A DNA stretch of 14,459 bases, from assembly GCA_963553325.1 (NCBI GenBank), contig CAUVOF010000058.1, positions 1 through 14,459 of the forward strand, read 5' to 3'. Numbering within the stretch: position 1 is the first letter of the stretch; each line of letters starts with the position of its first letter. Shown piece by piece: positions 6,543-14,383 of the stretch. Under the pieces are notes generated by a model. That model saw only the letters and a program-made list of their open reading frames with translations, ran no database searches and was not told where the DNA came from. Both the position numbers and the translations under genes were made by a program. The stretch comes from Cardiobacterium sp963553325 (GTDB lineage: Bacteria; Pseudomonadota; Gammaproteobacteria; Cardiobacteriales; Cardiobacteriaceae).

Positions 6543-7364
6543 ATGCCCGAACTGCCCGAAGTCGAAACCACCCGCCGCGGTATCGCGCCACACACCGAAG
6601 GCGAGCGTATCCGCGCCATCGAAGCGCGCGTTGCCAAACTGCGCCAACCGCTGGACAGCGCCGAGCTGAACCGCCTCTGCGGCCACACCATCTGCCACAT
6701 CACACGGCGCGGCAAACACCTCATCCTGCAAAGCGACCAGCCCGACCTCGCGCTGCACATCCACCTCGGCATGAGCGGCGCGCTGCGCATCGTCCCGGCA
6801 GACAGCCCGCGCAAAAAACACGACCACGTCATCATTGCCCTGGAAAACGGCAGCGAACTGCGCCTGCACGACCCGCGCCGCTTCGGTCATGTCGCCCTCA
6901 TCAATCCCCAACAACCACCGGCGAGCCTCGCCACGTTGGGCGACGAACCGCTCGATGACGGCTTCAACGGCGAGCGCCTCTACGCGCAGACCCGTAGCAA
7001 AACGAGCGCCATCAAAACCCACATCATGAACCAGCGCTATTTGACCGGCGTCGGCAACATCTACGCCACCGAAGCGCTCTTTGCCAGCCGCATCCACCCG
7101 GCACGCAGTGCGGCAAGCCTCAACCGCGACGACTGCGAGCGCTTGGCGGATGCCATCAAAGCGGTATTACAAGCCGCCATCAGCCAGGGCGGTACCACCC
7201 TGCGCGACTTCACCCACCCGGACGGCACGCACGGCTACTTCGCGCAAACGCTCAACGCCTACGGCAGAAGCGGCGAGCCCTGCCCCAACTGCCAGCGCCC
7301 GCTGCAAAGCATGACCATCGGCGGCCGCAGTACCGTTTACTGTGCGCACTGCCAAAAGTGCTAA
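6543..7364 (+). CDS. mutM: Formamidopyrimidine-DNA glycosylase
   Basis: A 273-residue enzyme that removes 8-oxoguanine and ring-opened purines from DNA and cleaves the abasic site (base excision repair). The protein begins MPELPEVETTRRG: Pro2 is the catalytic nucleophile after Met removal and Glu3 the acid. RRGKHL carries the conserved DNA-contacting lysine. LTGVGNIYATEALF is the helix-two-turn-helix (the family usually has A-S-E; here A-T-E). The C-terminal zinc finger has C247, C250, C267 and C270, with the GGRST β-hairpin arginine between the pairs. Length is normal. No Shine-Dalgarno precedes the ATG, but the N-terminal Pro requirement fixes the start. It shares its upstream region with the divergent receptor relic and heads the run that continues to glnE. 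Confidence 0.96.
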   Translation: MPELPEVETTRRGIAPHTEGERIRAIEARVAKLRQPLDSAELNRLCGHTICHITRRGKHLILQSDQPDLALHIHLGMSGALRIVPADSPRKKHDHVIIALENGSELRLHDPRRFGHVALINPQQPPASLATLGDEPLDDGFNGERLYAQTRSKTSAIKTHIMNQRYLTGVGNIYATEALFASRIHPARSAASLNRDDCERLADAIKAVLQAAISQGGTTLRDFTHPDGTHGYFAQTLNAYGRSGEPCPNCQRPLQSMTIGGRSTVYCAHCQKC

Positions 7365-7424
7365 AGCCGCTAGCGAGGCGGTATTGCGGCGCAATCTTTA
7401 ACCCACTACAAGGAAATCATCCCT

Positions 7425-8180
7425 ATGGAAACCGAAAAACCCGCCAGCAACACGGCAGAAACGCCGCAACTGTTTACCCTGCCAGAGACCAGCACCGATG
7501 CCGCGGACACAAACCCGCCCGCTGAAACCAGCGACAGCGAGACAGAAATCCTCGCCGCAGACCTTTTAGATAGCGAAGCAGCGCCGCTACCCGCTGCTGA
7601 TAGCGAAGGTGAAGACGAAAGCGAAGCAGCGCCTGCCGCCCTGAACCCCGACGACATCAACCCGCTCGTTCCCGCCTGGCAACTGTTGCAAGAAGAAATC
7701 AGCCCGGCGGTTGCCGCCGCCAGCGCCGCGCCTGCCGCCGAAAGCGCAGAAGACAGCGCTGCCCCCGCCCTCTACACCCAGGCGGAATACGACAAACTCT
7801 TCCGCCAATACCAGCAGCAAAAAGCGCGCGCCGATGCCCTGCAAGACAGCTTCTTCGCCAGCGCCGACATCATGTACGAAATGCTCGCCTACCTGAACGC
7901 CAGCCGCCTCTACCACGGCAAAGAAGCGGTGATGGCGAGCGACATCAACGGCATCGTCGAAAACAACCCCATCCTGAACGCCATCGCCAACGACCTGCGC
8001 CAGGCGAGTATCGATTCCGGTATCGGCATCGTCAGCGAGTTGCCCGCCTCGCAAGAATACCTGCGCGCACAAGTGATGCAGGCATGGCAGGCGCACATGG
8101 CAGACCCGGACGAACGGACGCGCATCCACGAACAACTCTTCAACCACCCCAACATCCCCAGCGGCGAAGAACTATTCTGA
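7425..8180 (+). CDS. Acidic hypothetical protein with disordered N-terminal half
   Basis: 251 residues, with AAGGA a few bases before the ATG. Residues 1-115 are almost only Glu, Asp, Ala, Ser, Thr and Pro, strongly acidic and probably unstructured. Residues 117-251 look folded and helical (LYTQAEYDKLFRQYQQQKAR, then MYEMLAYLNASRLYHGKEA). The chain ends PNIPSGEELF. There is no signal peptide, membrane segment or catalytic motif I recognise. It sits 60 bp after mutM and 13 bp before cls on the same strand, so it is probably co-transcribed, but neither neighbour suggests a role. Codon use matches the surrounding housekeeping genes, so it is probably a real lineage-specific gene and not recently acquired. 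Confidence 0.75.
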   Translation: METEKPASNTAETPQLFTLPETSTDAADTNPPAETSDSETEILAADLLDSEAAPLPAADSEGEDESEAAPAALNPDDINPLVPAWQLLQEEISPAVAAASAAPAAESAEDSAAPALYTQAEYDKLFRQYQQQKARADALQDSFFASADIMYEMLAYLNASRLYHGKEAVMASDINGIVENNPILNAIANDLRQASIDSGIGIVSELPASQEYLRAQVMQAWQAHMADPDERTRIHEQLFNHPNIPSGEELF

Positions 8181-8193
8181 AGCGGAGCCTTCC

Positions 8194-9660
8194 ATGACCT
8201 GGTACCTCGTTATCATCCCCCTTTGCCACTTCCTGCTCGCGGTCAGCATCGCCCTGCGTGTCATCTACTCGCGCCGTTCCAGCAGCGCCGCGCTTGCCTG
8301 GCTAACCGCACTTTTCGCCTTCCCCGTCCTCGGCGTCCTCACCTACCTGCTCATCGGCGAACCCAAACTCGGCCGCGAACGCGCCAAGCGCCGCGCCGAA
8401 CTGCGTGCATTCCACAGCGCCTTCGTTGAGCACTTCCTGCCATCATCCAGCGAGCCTAACTGCGAAACGCGCTTCCGCCAAATCGCCCGCCTGGTGCAAA
8501 GTGAGGCGGGCAACCGCACCACCAGCGGCAACGAAACCCAGCTACTCATCGACACCGACACCATCCTGCGCGCCTTCGTCGCCGACATCAACGCGGCGCA
8601 GCACTGCTGCCTGCTAGAGTTCTACATCGTCGAAGGCACGGGGCGCGTCGTGCCGGTGCTGGAAGCGCTGATGCAAGCGGCCGCGCGCGGGGTGCGTTGC
8701 CAACTGCTCGCTGACGCCCTCGGCAGCAGCGCCTTTTGGCGATCCGCCTGGCCGGAACGCCTGCGCGCCGCCGGGGTGGAAGTAACCGAAGCATTGCCAG
8801 TTGGCGTACTGAAAAGCCTTTGGGTACGCAGCGACCTGCGCAACCACCGCAAAATCCTCGTCGTCGATTACCGCATCGCCTACACCGGCAGCTACAACCT
8901 CGTTGACCCGCAACTCTTCAAACAAAACGCCGGCGTCGGCGAATGGGTCGATGCGGTGATGCGCTGCGAAGGCGTCATCGCGCAAGAACTGGCGGCGATG
9001 TTCTACGGCGACTGGGCGGTGGAAAACGACCACAACCTGACGGCGACGCTGGAGCGGCTGACCGGCTACATCGACGAAATGCCGCCACGGCTGGCGCAAG
9101 AAACGGCAGGCGGCCCCCTGCTGCAAGTCATCCCCTCGCAGCCGGGCAGCGACACCGCGCTCGTTTATGACGTTCTCTGCAACGCGCTCAACGTCGCACA
9201 AACGCGCGTCGTCATCAGCACGCCCTACTTCGTGCCGGACGAAGCGCTGCTCAACACCCTCATCATCACCGCGCGCCGTGGCGTCGAAGTCATCCTCATC
9301 CTGCCGCGCCGCGTTGATTCGCGCCTGGTGCGCTACGCCAGCCGCGCCTACTACCAGCCGCTGCTGGATGCGGGCGTGCGCCTGAAAATGTACGGCGGCG
9401 GCCTGCTGCACACCAAAGCGGTAGTCATCGACGACCGCTTCGCCCTCTTCGGCACCGTAAACATGGACATGCGCAGCTTCTACCTCAACCTCGAACTCAG
9501 CCTCGCCGTCTATACCCCAGAAACCGTCGCCGCCATCAGCGCCCTGCTCGACGGCTACCTCAAAGAAAGCGAAGCGGTGGAGCTGAAAAAATGGCAGCAA
9601 CGCCGCGGCGTGCAGCGCTTCATCGAACGCTGCGTGCGCCTTATCAGCCCGTTACTCTAA
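8194..9660 (+). CDS. cls: Cardiolipin synthase (phospholipase D superfamily, ClsA-like)
   Basis: A 488-residue inner membrane enzyme that joins two phosphatidylglycerol molecules to give cardiolipin and glycerol. Two N-terminal membrane segments (about residues 3-22 and 35-53, ending in YLLIGEPKLG) are typical of the family. Both HKD motifs are intact: NHRKILVVD with H218, K220, D225, followed by TGSYN; and LLHTKAVVID with H406, K408, D413, followed by FGTVNMDMRSF. Between them, ISTPYFVPDEALL is the conserved middle segment. The ATG at 8194 follows the previous stop by 13 bp, with AGCGGAG upstream. The glnE ATG follows its TAA by 9 bp, so the genes form one transcription unit. Length agrees with ClsA. 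Confidence 0.95.
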   Translation: MTWYLVIIPLCHFLLAVSIALRVIYSRRSSSAALAWLTALFAFPVLGVLTYLLIGEPKLGRERAKRRAELRAFHSAFVEHFLPSSSEPNCETRFRQIARLVQSEAGNRTTSGNETQLLIDTDTILRAFVADINAAQHCCLLEFYIVEGTGRVVPVLEALMQAAARGVRCQLLADALGSSAFWRSAWPERLRAAGVEVTEALPVGVLKSLWVRSDLRNHRKILVVDYRIAYTGSYNLVDPQLFKQNAGVGEWVDAVMRCEGVIAQELAAMFYGDWAVENDHNLTATLERLTGYIDEMPPRLAQETAGGPLLQVIPSQPGSDTALVYDVLCNALNVAQTRVVISTPYFVPDEALLNTLIITARRGVEVILILPRRVDSRLVRYASRAYYQPLLDAGVRLKMYGGGLLHTKAVVIDDRFALFGTVNMDMRSFYLNLELSLAVYTPETVAAISALLDGYLKESEAVELKKWQQRRGVQRFIERCVRLISPLL

Positions 9661-9669
9661 AAGAACCCC

Positions 9670-12486
9670 ATGCCCCTCACCGACCGTCTCACCCGCTGGC
9701 AAGACATCGCCCCCGCCGAGCTCGCGCAACGCGCCGACCTCATCGCCCTCGTCCAGGCAAGCGACTACGCCGCCACCCAACTGGCGCGCGACCCCGGCAT
9801 CTACGCCAGCCTCGCCCCCACCGCCGCCCCCGAAGAAAACTACCGCGAGACCTTCGCCGCCGAAAACCCGCTTGCGGCCAACGAAGACGAGCTGATGCAA
9901 CAACTGCGGCGCTACAAACACCGCCGCCAAGTGCGCCTCATCCACGCCGTCGTCAATGGCCTCATCGACGAACCCGCCTTCCTCGCCCGCACCAGCGCGC
10001 TTGCCGAAACCCTCATCAGCGCCGCGCTCGCCTGGCAGCACCAAGCCCTTGCCGCGCGCTACGGCGAACCCGTCGATGCCGACGGCAAACCCGTGCCGTT
10101 GCTCGTCCTCGGCATGGGCAAACTCGGCGGCGGCGAACTCAACTTCTCCTCCGACATCGACCTCATCTACGCCTACCGCGAAAACGGCACGACCCGCACC
10201 ACGGGCAGCCAAAAAGCACAAGAACACGAAAGCTGGTACCGCAAACTGGCACAGCGCCTCATCCACACGCTCGATACCAACACCGCCGACGGCAACGTGT
10301 ACCGCGTCGATATGCGCCTGCGCCCCTTCGGCCAAACCGGGCCGCTGGCGCTGTCGTTCGCGGCGATGGAACAGTACTACCTCATCCACGGCCGCGACTG
10401 GGAACGCTACGCCCTGATGAAAGCCCGCCCCGTCGCCGGCGACATCGACGGCGGCCGCGAACTGCTCGCCACCCTGCGCCCCTTCACCTACCGCCGCTAC
10501 CTCGACTACGCCGCCCTGAACGCCCTGGCCGACATGAAACAAAGCATCAACCGGCAAATCCGCGAAGAAGGCATGGAACGCCACATCAAACTCGGCGCGG
10601 GCGGCATACGCGAAGCCGAATTCACCGTGCAAGCCATCCAGATGATCTACGGCGGCCAATACCCGGCACTACAAACCCCGTCACTCCTCACCGCCCTCGA
10701 CCACATCCGCGCGCGCGGCCTCATGTCCGCCGCCGACACACAGGCCCTGCAAGACGCCTACCTCACCCTGCGCAGCGTCGAAAATGCCCTGCAATACCGC
10801 GACGACCAACAAACCCACAGCCTGCCGGACAACGATGACGACAGCGCCTGGCAGCGCCTCGCCACCGCCTGCCACGTCGCGAGCGTCCCCGCCCTGCAAA
10901 CGCGCATCCAGCAGGCGCGCGACACCATCCACCAGCACTACACCGCGACCATCGCCGACGAAGACACCCCCGCGCCCGACCCCATCGCCGACGACCTCGC
11001 CGCCGTGGACTGGACCGACCCGGACGATCCCCACCTCGCGCGCTGGCTTAACGACAACATCAGCGACGACAACAGCCGCACCCAAACCGCCGCCACCCTC
11101 GCCGCCTACACCCGCGCCAACAACTGGCACCGTCTGCCACAGCAGACCAACAACCGCCTGCACCGACTCATCCCTGCCGTCCTCAGCCAAGCCGTACAAA
11201 ACGCCCAACTTGACGGCCTCGCCGGCATCCTCGACCTCATCACCGCCGTCAGCGGCCGCAACAACTACATCACCCTGCTCACCGAACAACCCGCGCTCAC
11301 CAACCACCTGCTCAACATCGCCGCCAACGCCGCCTGGCTCATCCACTACATCGCCGCGCACCCGCTCGTCCTCGACGACCTCAACAACGAACGCCGCCTG
11401 CCGCCGGGCCGCACCGCCCTGCAACAAGACCTCACCGCACGCCTGCAAAACATCGACGACGAAGAAACCTGGCAACACGCCCTGCGCGACTACAAACACG
11501 TCCAAGTCTTCAAAACCGCCTGGGCGGACACCCACGGCAAACTGCCGCTGATGCAAGTAAGCGACCAACTAAGCCACATCGCCGAAACCACCCTGCAAGC
11601 GGCGCTCGAACACAGCGAACAAATCCTGCGCGAAAAACACGGCACCCCGCGCAAAGCCGACGGCAGCCCCGCCGAAATCACCATCATCGGCTACGGCAAA
11701 CTGGGCGGCCTCGAACTCGGCTACGGCTCCGACCTCGACCTCGTGTACCTCTACGACGACGGCGACAGCCAAGGCATGACCGACGGCGACAAACCCATCG
11801 ACAACCTGCGCTACTACACCCGCCTCGCACAACGCACCAACAACCTCCTAAGCGCACCAAGCAGCAACGGCATCACCTACGCCATCGACACCCGCCTGCG
11901 CCCCGGCGGCGCGAGCGGCCTGCCGGTGTGCAGCATCCAGGGCTTTGCCCGCTACCAGCGCGAAAACGCCTGGACCTGGGAACACCAGGCACTGACCCGC
12001 AGCCGCCCGGTGGCGGGCAGCGCAGCACTCGCCGCGCGCTACACCGCCCTGCGCCAGGACATCCTCACCCGCCCTGCCCCGCCGAACCTGCGCGCCGACA
12101 TCCTCGCCATGCGACAAAAAATGCACGACAACCAGCCCGCGCCACCCGACGGCCACTTCCACCTCAAACAAAGCGCGGGCGGCCTCATCGACATCGAATT
12201 CATCGTGCAATACCTGCTACTCGCGCACGGCGCGGCAGAGCCGGTGCTGTGCCGCATGAGCGACAACATCCGCCAACTGGCAGCGCTGGAAGCAACCGGC
12301 ATCCTCACCTCATCGCAAGCGATGACCCTGCGCGACGCCTACCGCCGCCTGCGCTTTGACACCCACCAACGCCAGCTCAACGACGCCGACAACTACGCCC
12401 CCGTGCGTGACTGGCAAACCCTGCGCGAACAAGTGATTGCCATCTGGCAGGACGTCTTCCAAGAAAAACCGCCTGCGGTTGATTAG
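9670..12486 (+). CDS. glnE: Bifunctional glutamine synthetase adenylyltransferase / adenylyl-removing enzyme
   Basis: A 938-residue cytoplasmic enzyme that attaches AMP to glutamine synthetase when nitrogen is plentiful and removes it when nitrogen is scarce, guided by PII. Two nucleotidyltransferase domains are visible. The N-terminal (deadenylylating) domain has GMGKLGGGELNFSSDIDL from residue 148, metal ligands D162 and D164. The C-terminal (adenylylating) domain has GYGKLGGLELGYGSDLDL from residue 674, ligands D688 and D690. Both are followed by the R-L-R-P motif (DMRLRPFGQTG and DTRLRPGGASG) and by helical segments GAGGIREAEF and SAGGLIDIEF. Length is close to the ~946 residues of E. coli GlnE. 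The Shine-Dalgarno is weak (AAAAGAA) and lies over the stop of cls, suggesting translational coupling. Confidence 0.97.
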   Translation: MPLTDRLTRWQDIAPAELAQRADLIALVQASDYAATQLARDPGIYASLAPTAAPEENYRETFAAENPLAANEDELMQQLRRYKHRRQVRLIHAVVNGLIDEPAFLARTSALAETLISAALAWQHQALAARYGEPVDADGKPVPLLVLGMGKLGGGELNFSSDIDLIYAYRENGTTRTTGSQKAQEHESWYRKLAQRLIHTLDTNTADGNVYRVDMRLRPFGQTGPLALSFAAMEQYYLIHGRDWERYALMKARPVAGDIDGGRELLATLRPFTYRRYLDYAALNALADMKQSINRQIREEGMERHIKLGAGGIREAEFTVQAIQMIYGGQYPALQTPSLLTALDHIRARGLMSAADTQALQDAYLTLRSVENALQYRDDQQTHSLPDNDDDSAWQRLATACHVASVPALQTRIQQARDTIHQHYTATIADEDTPAPDPIADDLAAVDWTDPDDPHLARWLNDNISDDNSRTQTAATLAAYTRANNWHRLPQQTNNRLHRLIPAVLSQAVQNAQLDGLAGILDLITAVSGRNNYITLLTEQPALTNHLLNIAANAAWLIHYIAAHPLVLDDLNNERRLPPGRTALQQDLTARLQNIDDEETWQHALRDYKHVQVFKTAWADTHGKLPLMQVSDQLSHIAETTLQAALEHSEQILREKHGTPRKADGSPAEITIIGYGKLGGLELGYGSDLDLVYLYDDGDSQGMTDGDKPIDNLRYYTRLAQRTNNLLSAPSSNGITYAIDTRLRPGGASGLPVCSIQGFARYQRENAWTWEHQALTRSRPVAGSAALAARYTALRQDILTRPAPPNLRADILAMRQKMHDNQPAPPDGHFHLKQSAGGLIDIEFIVQYLLLAHGAAEPVLCRMSDNIRQLAALEATGILTSSQAMTLRDAYRRLRFDTHQRQLNDADNYAPVRDWQTLREQVIAIWQDVFQEKPPAVD

Positions 12487-12547
12487 GGGCTGATTACAAT
12501 TGGACAATCCCCCTCCCTTGCAGGGCGAAGCCCGCAGCGGGCGGGTA

Positions 12548-12579
12548 CCCATGCAAAATGCGGACGCATTTTGCATGGG
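12548..12579. repeat. Perfect 15-bp inverted repeat, hairpin A
   Basis: CCCATGCAAAATGCG (12548-12562) pairs base for base with 12565-12579 around a central GA. It has the same length and centre (GCGGACGC) as hairpin B, 54 bp downstream. No T run follows, so it is not a classical terminator of glnE. Confidence 0.85.
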
Positions 12580-12601
12580 GCCCGGGCGAGGGTCGGGGAT
12601 C

Positions 12602-12633
12602 CCCTTGAAAAAGGCGGACGCCTTTTTCAAGGG
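12602..12633. repeat. Perfect 15-bp inverted repeat, hairpin B
   Basis: CCCTTGAAAAAGGCG (12602-12616) pairs perfectly with 12619-12633 around GA. The arm differs from hairpin A at three of 15 positions, and at each the opposite arm carries the matching change, so the stem is preserved though the sequence differs. Confidence 0.85.
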
Positions 12634-12656
12634 AACCCGGGGTGGGGGTGGACAAT

Positions 12657-12870
12657 GCTGCTTACGAGATGAAATTTCGACTTTTCACGTTTGCTTCCCT
12701 CACCCATTTACATACACGAACCCCGCTACCCTGTATGTATAGCCTTCCACCGAAAGTTTTGCACTATGTCGTCTCGCCATGTAGCCACGTATCACCTTCA
12801 GCGTTGCTCTTTGTGTAAAATTTTGAGTGGATGGCTATAAACAACAGCCTTCCCAGCCCCATACCCCACC
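12657..12870. other. Intergenic stretch without a gene
   Basis: Between the palindromic element and the ATG at 12871 I see no credible ORF. It holds one 8-bp inverted repeat, TACATACA (12709-12716) and TGTATGTA (12732-12739), with a 15-base loop, possibly an operator or small hairpin. A weak promoter-like pair, TTGTGT (12811-12816) and TATAAA (12836-12841) with 19-bp spacing, would serve the downstream gene. Confidence 0.4.
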
Positions 12871-13629
12871 ATGAATCCCATCCTTATCCCCTTTCGCCGT
12901 CGCTGGTTCCGTTTCCTCTTCGCCCTCGGCTACGCCGTCGTCGCCGCCTACCTGCTTTACGACACGCCGCTGGTATTGATGCTGGAAGCGGTATTGCTGC
13001 TTCTGCTGTACGCCGCCCTGTTCATCCGCGCCTGCACCCTTTGCTACCGCTACACCATCTTTCTCATCCGTCGTGAATACCTGCGGCTGGACAATCGCGG
13101 CATCACCCTCTGGCACAACGCCCTGACAAAGCAGCGCGAGCTGCATCTACCGTGGGACAGCCTGCTGGGCACCTGGACAGACGAAGTACATCGCCGCACG
13201 CGCACGGACTACCTATCCATCGCCTGGAAAGTTACCAATGCGAAAAACGCCAAAGCAAAAACAGGCAACGCGGCAGGCGCAGCGCAGGTCGCGCTCAATC
13301 TCAAATACGCGCGCGGCAGCGACCATCAGGGCAACCGCCTGCGCGGTGCGGCACTGGGCGAATACCTGGTCAAACGCATCAGCGCGCGCATCCCGCCCGC
13401 CCCCGTGCGTCTAGAAAAAAGCGCCAACACCGCCGACGTCGCGCAAGAAATCTGGTATTTCCGCGCGCCGGAAGCCGCGTTTAATAGACTTCCTTCCAAA
13501 CTGTCTTTTCTGCGGAATTTATTTATCCCTGCCCTCACCCCAACCCCTCTCCCACCGGGAGAGGAGCTTTTTCGGATTCAAGCATTGGCATCGGTTTCCT
13601 GCAAAATCGTGGTTTGGAAAGATGTCTAA
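12871..13629 (+). CDS. Membrane protein, 5' half of a gene split by a 140-bp element
   Basis: Residues 1-205 appear original. Two adjacent membrane segments (about 13-30 and 33-55) are followed by a cytoplasmic β-rich region (YLRLDNRGITLWHN, LHLPWDSLLG, TDYLSIAWKV) and a helix before QEIWYFRAPEAAFN. The layout of two membrane segments plus an L-P-W strand resembles bacterial PH-like membrane proteins (YdbS/YcxB type), though weakly. From residue 206 (13487) to the stop, the amino acids, including ALTPTPLPPGEE, are encoded by the inserted element. The ATG at 12871 has no Shine-Dalgarno. Without the element the frame runs straight into the ORF at 13622-14251. The truncated protein may still insert in the membrane, but whether it functions is unknown. 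Confidence 0.6.
   Translation: MNPILIPFRRRWFRFLFALGYAVVAAYLLYDTPLVLMLEAVLLLLLYAALFIRACTLCYRYTIFLIRREYLRLDNRGITLWHNALTKQRELHLPWDSLLGTWTDEVHRRTRTDYLSIAWKVTNAKNAKAKTGNAAGAAQVALNLKYARGSDHQGNRLRGAALGEYLVKRISARIPPAPVRLEKSANTADVAQEIWYFRAPEAAFNRLPSKLSFLRNLFIPALTPTPLPPGEELFRIQALASVSCKIVVWKDV
13487..13626. mobile_element. 140-bp MITE-like insertion with 16-bp inverted ends and 5-bp target duplication
   Basis: The ends are GACTTCCTTCCAAACT (13487-13502) and, on the opposite strand, GACATCTTTCCAAACC (13611-13626): 13 of 16 identical. TAATA lies directly outside both ends (13482-13486 and 13627-13631). The ends match the probable IS terminus at 35-50, so this may be a non-autonomous relative of that IS. 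The centre has the C-rich hairpin that recurs in many proteobacterial intergenic regions. Excising 145 bp (element plus one TAATA) fuses the flanking ORFs in frame, which is independent support for the boundaries. It encodes no transposase. Confidence 0.8.
13547..13572 (+). terminator. Terminator-like hairpin inside the inserted element
   Basis: CTCTCCC-ACC-GGGAGAG forms a 7-bp stem, followed after GAGC by five T residues (13568-13572). It is the core of the C-rich repeat CCCTCACCCCAACCCC. It could partly stop transcription between the two halves of the split gene. Confidence 0.5.
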
Positions 13630-14251
13630 TATCATCTTTGGTTGCATATACGGCCTGCTCGCGCTGGTCTTTGCCATCCTCTTTCTCGTCGGCCTCAACA
13701 ACGGCAACTGGCTGCCGCTGCTCTATGGGGGCGCCTTCAACCTGCTGCTTTTTACGATGGTTTACCTCGCCACTTACGACAGCATCCGCGTTGAAGAAGC
13801 GGGGCAGAATTATGAAATCTTTATCGCCATTGACGACGACAGCGTGCATTACTGGCGCTACGGCATGAAACCGGGCTTTGCTGCCACAATCCCGTGGGAA
13901 CTGCTGGAGGATGCGTATTTCGCGCAGCGTCATCTCCACCACGGCCACTATTCCAACACGCTGTACCTGAATTTTCGCCCGCATGACCGCGCCGCCTATC
14001 TCTGGCAAATCCGCTATGAAGTCAGCACGCCTGCCTCTCGCCGCAGCGACCCGGCACTGCTTGCCGAGCAAATCGCTGAATCTATCGGCGAAAACTGCCC
14101 CAATCTCGGCCGCTATCGCGACCTGCCAATCGTCTATCGTCCTGATTCCGGCGGGCGTAACCTTCCCAGCGACATCGATGACGCAGCGCCGTTTCACCGC
14201 CCTGACCCGTTGGCAGACGGCAGCACAGCGCGCATCCACATCCTGCGCTGA
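13622..14251 (+). CDS. Membrane protein, 3' half of the split gene, with a start borrowed from the element
   Basis: 209 residues. Two membrane segments (about 3-24 and 29-50) precede a β-rich domain (DSVHYWRYGM, TIPWELLEDAYF, NTLYLNFRPH) and a helix (DPALLAEQIAESIG) before RDLPIVYRPDSGG. Order and spacing repeat those of the 5' half (ITLWHN / LPWDSLL / DYLSIAW / LGEYLVKRIS / EIWYFRAPE), so the intact protein had two tandem copies of one module. The ATG at 13622-13624 lies in the right inverted end of the element, with GGAAAG just upstream, so translation of this half may be re-initiated on mobile DNA. The start overlaps the stop of the 5' half by 8 bp. The hydrophilic C-terminal tail is unmatched in the first half. 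Confidence 0.6.
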   Translation: MSNIIFGCIYGLLALVFAILFLVGLNNGNWLPLLYGGAFNLLLFTMVYLATYDSIRVEEAGQNYEIFIAIDDDSVHYWRYGMKPGFAATIPWELLEDAYFAQRHLHHGHYSNTLYLNFRPHDRAAYLWQIRYEVSTPASRRSDPALLAEQIAESIGENCPNLGRYRDLPIVYRPDSGGRNLPSDIDDAAPFHRPDPLADGSTARIHILR

Positions 14252-14333
14252 AAAAACGCCGCTTCATCCTGTAATCCCAAACCCAGCGATTCCTAGCAAA
14301 AACAGCAAACTGGCAAAACACCCGGAAAAAACC

Positions 14334-14361
14334 TTGCACAACGGAAATAATTTGGCATAAT
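14334..14361 (+). promoter_or_regulatory. Promoter of the tRNA gene
   Basis: TTGCAC (14334-14339) and CATAAT (14356-14361), separated by 16 bp, are good -35 and -10 boxes. The GCGCGCCC stretch right after is the GC-rich discriminator typical of stable RNA promoters under stringent (ppGpp) control. The tRNA begins 22 bp after the -10 box. Confidence 0.75.
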
Positions 14362-14383
14362 GCGCGCCCTCAAACGGGCAGAC

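Larger units (their letters stand above)
12509..12648. mobile_element. 140-bp palindrome-rich intergenic element with 8-bp flanking direct repeats
   Basis: The stretch after glnE is bounded by TGGACAAT at 12501-12508 and again at 12649-12656. Just inside are near-inverted ends, CCCCCTCCC (12509-12517) and GGGTGGGGG (12640-12648, complement CCCCCACCC). The interior is almost entirely palindromes: GCCCG-CAG-CGGGC, GGGTACCC, two long perfect hairpins, and GGGGATCCCC. It has no coding capacity of its own. Size, inverted ends and direct repeats resemble a MITE or a REP/BIME-like element. Whether the 8-bp repeat is a true target duplication is inferred. Confidence 0.55.

Noticed and set aside
9591..10838. 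A 415-residue Arg/Pro-rich open frame on the plus strand
   Set aside because: It is an out-of-frame shadow of cls and glnE produced by GC-rich codons; the glnE frame has both nucleotidyltransferase motifs.
12548..12633. The two hairpins as CRISPR repeats
   Set aside because: There are only two units, they are self-complementary over their full length, they differ from each other, and no spacer pattern or cas gene is present.
12480..12640. Hairpin A or B as the Rho-independent terminator of glnE
   Set aside because: Neither stem is followed by a run of T on the plus strand.
12500..12742. An ORF through the palindromic element giving NADAFCMG and KKADAFFKG on both strands
   Set aside because: The similar peptides on both strands follow from the perfect hairpins, not from coding.
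3851..12756. The 11-mer TCCACCGAAAG at 3851-3861 and 12746-12756
   Set aside because: An 11-base match is expected many times by chance in a window of this size, and the flanks do not align.
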